A stretch of 59,059 nucleotides of DNA from Cloacibacillus sp. (lineage in GTDB: Bacteria > Synergistota > Synergistia > Synergistales > Synergistaceae), in contig JAVVPF010000019.1 in NCBI GenBank assembly GCA_036655895.1, positions 1 to 59,059 of the forward strand, in the 5' to 3' direction. Position numbers and translations under genes: made by a program. The notes under the pieces are model-generated. The model ran no database searches, had not been told where the DNA came from, and worked only from the letters and a program-made list of their open reading frames with translations. Of the stretch, positions 55,010 to 59,059 are shown in pieces (the stretch's first letter is position 1; each line of letters opens with the position of its first letter).

Positions 55010-56029
55010 TTAAAAGGCCGCAGCCTCCTGTGAAAGCAGAATACATTCATAATAGAGCAGAAGCATGGCGCAGGCTGTAAACGCGGTAACGAGGAAGGTC
55101 TCGCGCAGCGGCTTGGGCAGCCGCGCCTTGAGCAGATCCAGCAAAAGCCAGCAGACCGGCACGGCGACGGTCCTCATAATCACCACTGAGAACCAGAAGA
55201 TGACGAAGTTCAGCGCCTGACTGCGCCATGAGATGCCGACGGCGTTATTGATGGTGGCTATGAAGTTAGAGGGGAAAAACATATAGGTGACGAGCGCCAC
55301 GATGATGAACGAACGAAAGACCGCCCATACCTGAAGTATGCCGCGCGGCGCGCCTGTGTACTCAGGAATCTCTCCCTGTTTCAGCAGAGCGCAGCCCGTC
55401 ATGAAGTCCCTGTGAGGTATCTGGCTCAAAATAGTGAAGATAAAAAGAGCCGTTCCGCAGACGCCCCATCTGGACATTGCCGTAAGCTGTCCCGCGATGG
55501 AAAAGGAGTTGAGGCTGAACGGGTCGCTGTCCAGACCGTTTTTTATAAGAAAGGCCGCGAGAGAGGCAAAACAGGCAGCTACCGGTACGGCAAGCCGGAT
55601 CACCTTGCCCATTTCGATACGCGCCGCATTCTCAGCCTGTTTTGTGCCAAGCGCATAGAGCGAGATCAAGGCCAAGACCTCCGAAAGCAGCATAAACTGC
55701 AATATCTGTATGACATCGGCGCCGTTGTCGATTATCGGGATGAAGGTGCTGAACGGGATGCTGGCGCAGACCGTCATCAGCGCGGCAAAGGCAAGCGCGG
55801 GGCCGTACAGCGCGATATTGACGGAGGCGCTCTCAGGAAGGCCGACCTCAAGGCGGAAAGCTCCGCGAACATTTTTGATAAGCGGCACGCCCACCTCGCG
55901 CAGCGTTTTGCGTGAGATTATCACCGTAAAAATTATATATATCTTTTCCGCAGCTACCGCCGCCGCCAGCACGAAGCCCATCAGCAGCCATGCGTTGAAG
56001 TATTTAAAAAACGCCCAAATATATTCCAT
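55010..56029 (-). CDS. NuoH/HycD-like membrane subunit (complex I type)
   Basis: A 339-residue protein with about eight membrane helices. It resembles subunit H/HycD of complex I and group 4 hydrogenases: FAALMTVCASIPFSTFIP, LSEVLALISLYALGTKQAE and the loop QGEIPEYTGAPRGILQVW. The loop keeps the EYTG core, but most of the acidic residues of the canonical quinone-site loop are absent. It follows the 101-residue gene by 6 bases and precedes ansA. No hydrogenase or NADH-dehydrogenase catalytic subunit is nearby. The family assignment is fairly sure; function is not. Confidence 0.75.
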   Translation of the reverse strand: MEYIWAFFKYFNAWLLMGFVLAAAVAAEKIYIIFTVIISRKTLREVGVPLIKNVRGAFRLEVGLPESASVNIALYGPALAFAALMTVCASIPFSTFIPIIDNGADVIQILQFMLLSEVLALISLYALGTKQAENAARIEMGKVIRLAVPVAACFASLAAFLIKNGLDSDPFSLNSFSIAGQLTAMSRWGVCGTALFIFTILSQIPHRDFMTGCALLKQGEIPEYTGAPRGILQVWAVFRSFIIVALVTYMFFPSNFIATINNAVGISWRSQALNFVIFWFSVVIMRTVAVPVCWLLLDLLKARLPKPLRETFLVTAFTACAMLLLYYECILLSQEAAAF

Positions 56030-56035
56030 ATCATC

Positions 56036-56341
56036 TCACCTTAAAAATATAGCGGCGGCAAAAAACAGAACGAGCGCCGCCAGACAAATCAACCCGCACG
56101 CCGGCATTTCGGCCCACGGTTCCACAGTAAGTTTTGTTATCGCCGCGGCGAAGCGTTCGATGTCGAAAACGCCGGAATACTCCATTTTCCTCGCCCTCTC
56201 CTCGCGCACCAGCCGGCCGCCGTGCACACGGACGGCCGCGCTGACAAAAAACCCTAAGATTATCGCGGCGAGCAGAAAAACAGAAAGCCATTTATATACG
56301 TCCCATATAAAAAATCCAGTAGCTATCCTAAACAGTATCAT
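56036..56341 (-). CDS. Small two-helix membrane protein of unknown function
   Basis: A 101-residue protein, not recognised. A first helix (about residues 17-36) is followed by a basic, charged loop (HGGRLVREERARKMEYSG) and a second helix near the C-terminus (about 80-100). Its start overlaps the stop of the antiporter-like gene by four bases (ATGA), and the NuoH-like gene follows by 6 bases, so it is surely part of the same operon. It could be an accessory subunit of that membrane complex. Confidence 0.75.
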   Translation of the reverse strand: MILFRIATGFFIWDVYKWLSVFLLAAIILGFFVSAAVRVHGGRLVREERARKMEYSGVFDIERFAAAITKLTVEPWAEMPACGLICLAALVLFFAAAIFLR

Positions 56342-57939
56342 TTCACAGAGGCCTCCGCGGCGCCAGACGAATCAGGCGCGGTTCTGTTGATAAGCGCCTC
56401 CACGGACGGCGCGACCGACTCCTCATAGAGCGCCCCGGGAAGCATCGTAGCGCCCACAAACAGCGTAAGGAGCAGTATAAGCGGAAGAGCTATCGTAGCC
56501 TCGCCGCTGAAGACAAATTCCGAGCCAGGAGAGCGCCCGCCCGTCATCAGCGAAACGAGAAAACGAAGAGAGGTCAGCAGCATCAGCACGGTGAAAATGA
56601 AGAGAAATACAAAAACAAGCGGGTTTATGAAATTAGCGGAGCGAAAGAGGAGCTGCTTTCCGCTGTACCCGATAAACGGCGGCAGGCCGCTCACCATCGC
56701 CGCAAGCAAAAAGAGCGTCACCGCCACCATAGGCGCGCGGTCAAGCAAAGCGCCTCCGCGCCACATCTCAACTCCGCCGCCCTCCTGTTTCAGATATACC
56801 GTGATTACGGCAAGCGCCGCAGTTATCGGCAGGAATACGAGCCACAGCAAAATCATCCCCTCAAGCGCGCTCACGCCGTAAAGCGCCGCACGCTCCGCGC
56901 CGAAGACGCCGTGCATCGCGATACCTATCGCCGCGAGCACCATCCCCTTCATATACATGACGACTGAATTCATGAAAGCGGCGGGGTCCTTCACCGCGCA
57001 TGAAAGGAAAACGGCCAGCAGAATTAGAGCGAAGCCAAGCATGATAAAAAGATACGGCACCTTTTGCAGCCCGTCCATTGGACCATAGATAGAAAAAATT
57101 ATCCGAAAGACGACGAAGAGCGACGCCTGCGTCCTTATGCCGAAAAAGCAGTTGCGCGACGCGTCAGGAAGGTACGGAGACGGTTTTATGAAAAGATAGA
57201 GCATAGGCGCCGCAAGCAGGATGAAGGCCGCAAGCGACGGGCCGGATGAGACGATGCGTGAGGCGAGCACGTTGATATTGTCCGTTCCGTATTCAAATTT
57301 TAAAGTGAGCACGCCGGCAAAAAACATGACAAGCATCGTCACGCGCGAAATGTAATAATAGACTGACTCTCCGCCAGGTTTTTTCTTCGTCTCAAAATTA
57401 CTGTAGAGCCCCGTCACGCCGAACTGTGTAAGCGCCATAAAGAGCGTCAGCAGGTAAAGGCCGTTGGAGTAAAAAATACCCTGGATGCCGGTGCAGGTGA
57501 AAAGAAAAAAGGCCGTCTTGCGCGGTGTGATTATATTTTTTTTATCAGCGAGCGCGCAGATGCCGGCCGTGAGCGCCACGAAATTCATGAGCGCGGCGGA
57601 GACCGCGGAAAAAGGATCTATCCTGAAAACGGTAAGCAGGTTCGCTGCCGCCTCGCCGCTGAGCGCCGTCGTCCATCCGCGCGCCGTAAGCACATAGATC
57701 GGAGCGGACGGCCCCGTGACGCGGCTCCATATAATATACGAAAAAATCACATCGAGCACTAAAAGCGCAAGGAACGGCAGTTTGTAGACCACCTTCGGCA
57801 AAACCAGCGCGTGGCCGAAACGCCTTGACAAAAACCGGTTGTATAGAAGCAGACCGCTGCAAAGCATAGCTCCGATAAACGGAAAAAGCAGCGTCAAAAA
57901 CGGCAGAGGCATAGATTCAAAGAGGAACGCAAATCGCAT
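56338..57939 (-). CDS. NuoN/MrpD-like proton/cation antiporter-type subunit
   Basis: A 533-residue protein with about 14 membrane helices of the proton-conducting NuoL/M/N and Mrp family: FRIDPFSAVSAALMNFVALTAG, FIKPSPYLPDASRN (equivalent of the Lys plus PFHxWLPDA region) and SGLPPFIGYSGKQLLF (conserved Lys helix). The usual helix-5 glutamate (FxWE) is replaced in LLTLFMALTQFGV. It is first in a four-gene operon with the two-helix protein, the NuoH-like protein and ansA. Ion specificity and partner enzyme are unknown. Confidence 0.8.
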   Translation of the reverse strand: MRFAFLFESMPLPFLTLLFPFIGAMLCSGLLLYNRFLSRRFGHALVLPKVVYKLPFLALLVLDVIFSYIIWSRVTGPSAPIYVLTARGWTTALSGEAAANLLTVFRIDPFSAVSAALMNFVALTAGICALADKKNIITPRKTAFFLFTCTGIQGIFYSNGLYLLTLFMALTQFGVTGLYSNFETKKKPGGESVYYYISRVTMLVMFFAGVLTLKFEYGTDNINVLASRIVSSGPSLAAFILLAAPMLYLFIKPSPYLPDASRNCFFGIRTQASLFVVFRIIFSIYGPMDGLQKVPYLFIMLGFALILLAVFLSCAVKDPAAFMNSVVMYMKGMVLAAIGIAMHGVFGAERAALYGVSALEGMILLWLVFLPITAALAVITVYLKQEGGGVEMWRGGALLDRAPMVAVTLFLLAAMVSGLPPFIGYSGKQLLFRSANFINPLVFVFLFIFTVLMLLTSLRFLVSLMTGGRSPGSEFVFSGEATIALPLILLLTLFVGATMLPGALYEESVAPSVEALINRTAPDSSGAAEASVK

Positions 57940-58024
57940 TTTTTCACCTTATTCTAAAAACAAAATCTTCAAAACGATTTATCGCCGCCGCAGCCGGCAA
58001 AGGCGCGGAAGAAATATCCATCTA

Positions 58025-58033
58025 ATTATATCA
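58025..58033 (-). promoter_or_regulatory. Extended -10 promoter of the membrane-module operon
   Basis: On the minus strand TGATATAAT is a perfect extended -10 element, about 85 bases before the antiporter-like start. No convincing -35 is present. AAGGTG precedes the ATG of that gene. Confidence 0.45.
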
Positions 58034-58090
58034 GAGAGCGGGCTAAAAATATGTCGGCCTCTAATCATAGTTTTTTTAGATATATTTGTG

Positions 58091-58096
58091 TATAAT
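58091..58096 (+). promoter_or_regulatory. Candidate -10 of the DAACS symporter gene
   Basis: A perfect TATAAT lies 48 bases before the ATG. The sequence upstream is AT-rich without a good -35. The start site would be near 58103 with a leader of about 40 bases. Confidence 0.4.
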
Positions 58097-58143
58097 TCAA
58101 TAAAGTCGTTTTATTTATATTTTATATCAGGAGGTCGATATCA

Positions 58144-59059
58144 ATGTCAGACAGAAAAATGTCGCTCATGACAAAAATCGGAATCGGATTTATCACCGGG
58201 TTGATTTTAGGCTTCATCATAGGACCCATGGCCTCGAGCTCCAGCATCCTGACAAACGTCGTATTGCCGGTGCTCGAACTTATCGGAAACATCTTCCTCT
58301 CCTTCCTGAAGATGCTCATCGTTCCGCTCGTATTCTCAAGCATCATCATGGGAGCCTCCTCCATAGGGGACCCCAAAGTGCTTGGGCGCATCGGCCTTAA
58401 GACCGTCGCGCTCTACCTCAGCACAACTGTCGTCGCCATAATCATCGGCCTCATACTGGGCAACATCATCCAGCCCGGGCAGGGGATGGCCATTGAAGGC
58501 GTAAAAGCGGCGACGAAAGAGGCTGAATCGATATTCAGCGTCATACTGAACATGATCCCGGCAAACCCGCTTATGGCGCTTGTAAACGGAACCATGCTGC
58601 AAGTGATAGTCTTTGCGCTCTTCCTCGGGGTAGCCGCGACGCTCATCGGAGAAAAAGGCAAAGCCTTCCTCTCCTTCAACGCCTCACTGGCCGAGGTGAT
58701 GTTCAAAGTGACGGCCATCGTAATGCGGATGGCCCCCTACGGCATATTCGCGCTCATCGCCGTCACTGCGGCGAAATACGGCCCATCCGTGCTCGCTCCG
58801 TTCGCAAAGGTGATTGTAGCCGTCTACCTGGGCTGCATACTGCAGATAGTCTTTGTATACTCGGGCCTTATCGCTACAGTAGTACGTAAAAGCCCGCTGT
58901 GGTTCTTCAAAGGAGTCCGTGAAGCTATGCTTGCGGCCTACGTCACAAGGACTAGCTCCGGCGTGCTGCCCATCTCTATGGCAAACGTCCAGAACAACCT
59001 TGGCGTAAGCGAAGACGTATCGTCATTCGTGCTGCCGCTCGGCGCCACCATCAACATGG
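58144..59059 (+). CDS. DAACS family dicarboxylate/amino-acid:cation symporter (truncated by window edge)
   Basis: The open frame runs from ATG 58144, with GGAGG 9 bases upstream, to the window end without a stop: 305 residues. Family features are LLPVLELIGNIFLSFLKMLIVPLVF-type helix 2 (MLIVPLVFSSIIMG), the hairpin RTSSGVLPISMANVQ and the LPLGATINM motif where the sequence ends. Members carry glutamate, aspartate, C4-dicarboxylates or Ser/Thr with Na+ or H+. The hairpin resembles acidic amino-acid carriers, which suits the nearby glutaminase and asparaginase genes, but the substrate is inferred. The C-terminal transport core is missing from the window. Confidence 0.92.
   Translation, partial: MSDRKMSLMTKIGIGFITGLILGFIIGPMASSSSILTNVVLPVLELIGNIFLSFLKMLIVPLVFSSIIMGASSIGDPKVLGRIGLKTVALYLSTTVVAIIIGLILGNIIQPGQGMAIEGVKAATKEAESIFSVILNMIPANPLMALVNGTMLQVIVFALFLGVAATLIGEKGKAFLSFNASLAEVMFKVTAIVMRMAPYGIFALIAVTAAKYGPSVLAPFAKVIVAVYLGCILQIVFVYSGLIATVVRKSPLWFFKGVREAMLAAYVTRTSSGVLPISMANVQNNLGVSEDVSSFVLPLGATINM

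Overview
The window looks like chromosomal core DNA of an anaerobic, amino-acid-fermenting bacterium of the Synergistetes type (inference, Cloacibacillus-like). The basis is the opening 16S rRNA fragment, the GC-rich coding sequence, the gene order, and the set of pyruvate phosphate dikinase, glutaminase, asparaginase and a dicarboxylate/amino-acid symporter. I could not run a database comparison. No insertion sequence, prophage or CRISPR array was seen, and no stretch over 300 bases lacks a gene or RNA.

Layout. Positions 1-368 hold the 5' end of a 16S rRNA gene (minus strand), divergent from a class A penicillin-binding protein (plus). From about 3.0 to 24.6 kb almost everything is on the minus strand: a prepilin-like gene with dgt, then ppdK, glyQS, recO-era-cdd-ybeY-pgpH-phoH, nifU-like, mazG, mfd-pth, rplY, prs, glmU and a tRNA-Gln. 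A short plus-strand island (24.8-26.9 kb) has a PerR-like regulator, a CPBP membrane protease and an unknown secreted protein. From 27 to 49 kb the minus strand resumes with the cdaA-cdaR-glmM-galU operon, then nfo, pyk, mtrB (TRAP), dnaE, dnaX, an M48 protease, trxB with an unusual C-terminal domain, prmC, prfA, yqhQ, thyX, rpmE and polA. From 49.2 kb come gltX-glsA (plus), a YafQ/DinJ toxin-antitoxin pair, glnS, ansA, a three-gene complex-I-like membrane module (minus), and a truncated DAACS symporter (plus) at the edge.

How the genes work together. Cell-wall precursor supply (glmM, glmU, and the PBP) sits beside cyclic-di-AMP synthesis (cdaA/cdaR); the matching phosphodiesterase (PgpH type) lies in the era-ybeY-phoH operon. 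PEP/pyruvate interconversion is covered by ppdK and pyk. The right end gathers glutamate/glutamine/asparagine functions: gltX, glsA, glnS, ansA and a probable acidic amino-acid symporter.

The least explained parts are four: the orphan antiporter/NuoH-like module at 55.0-57.9 kb, the TrxB fusion with a cysteine-less thioredoxin fold, the TRAP homologue between dnaE and pyk, and the secreted 366-residue protein at 25.8 kb.
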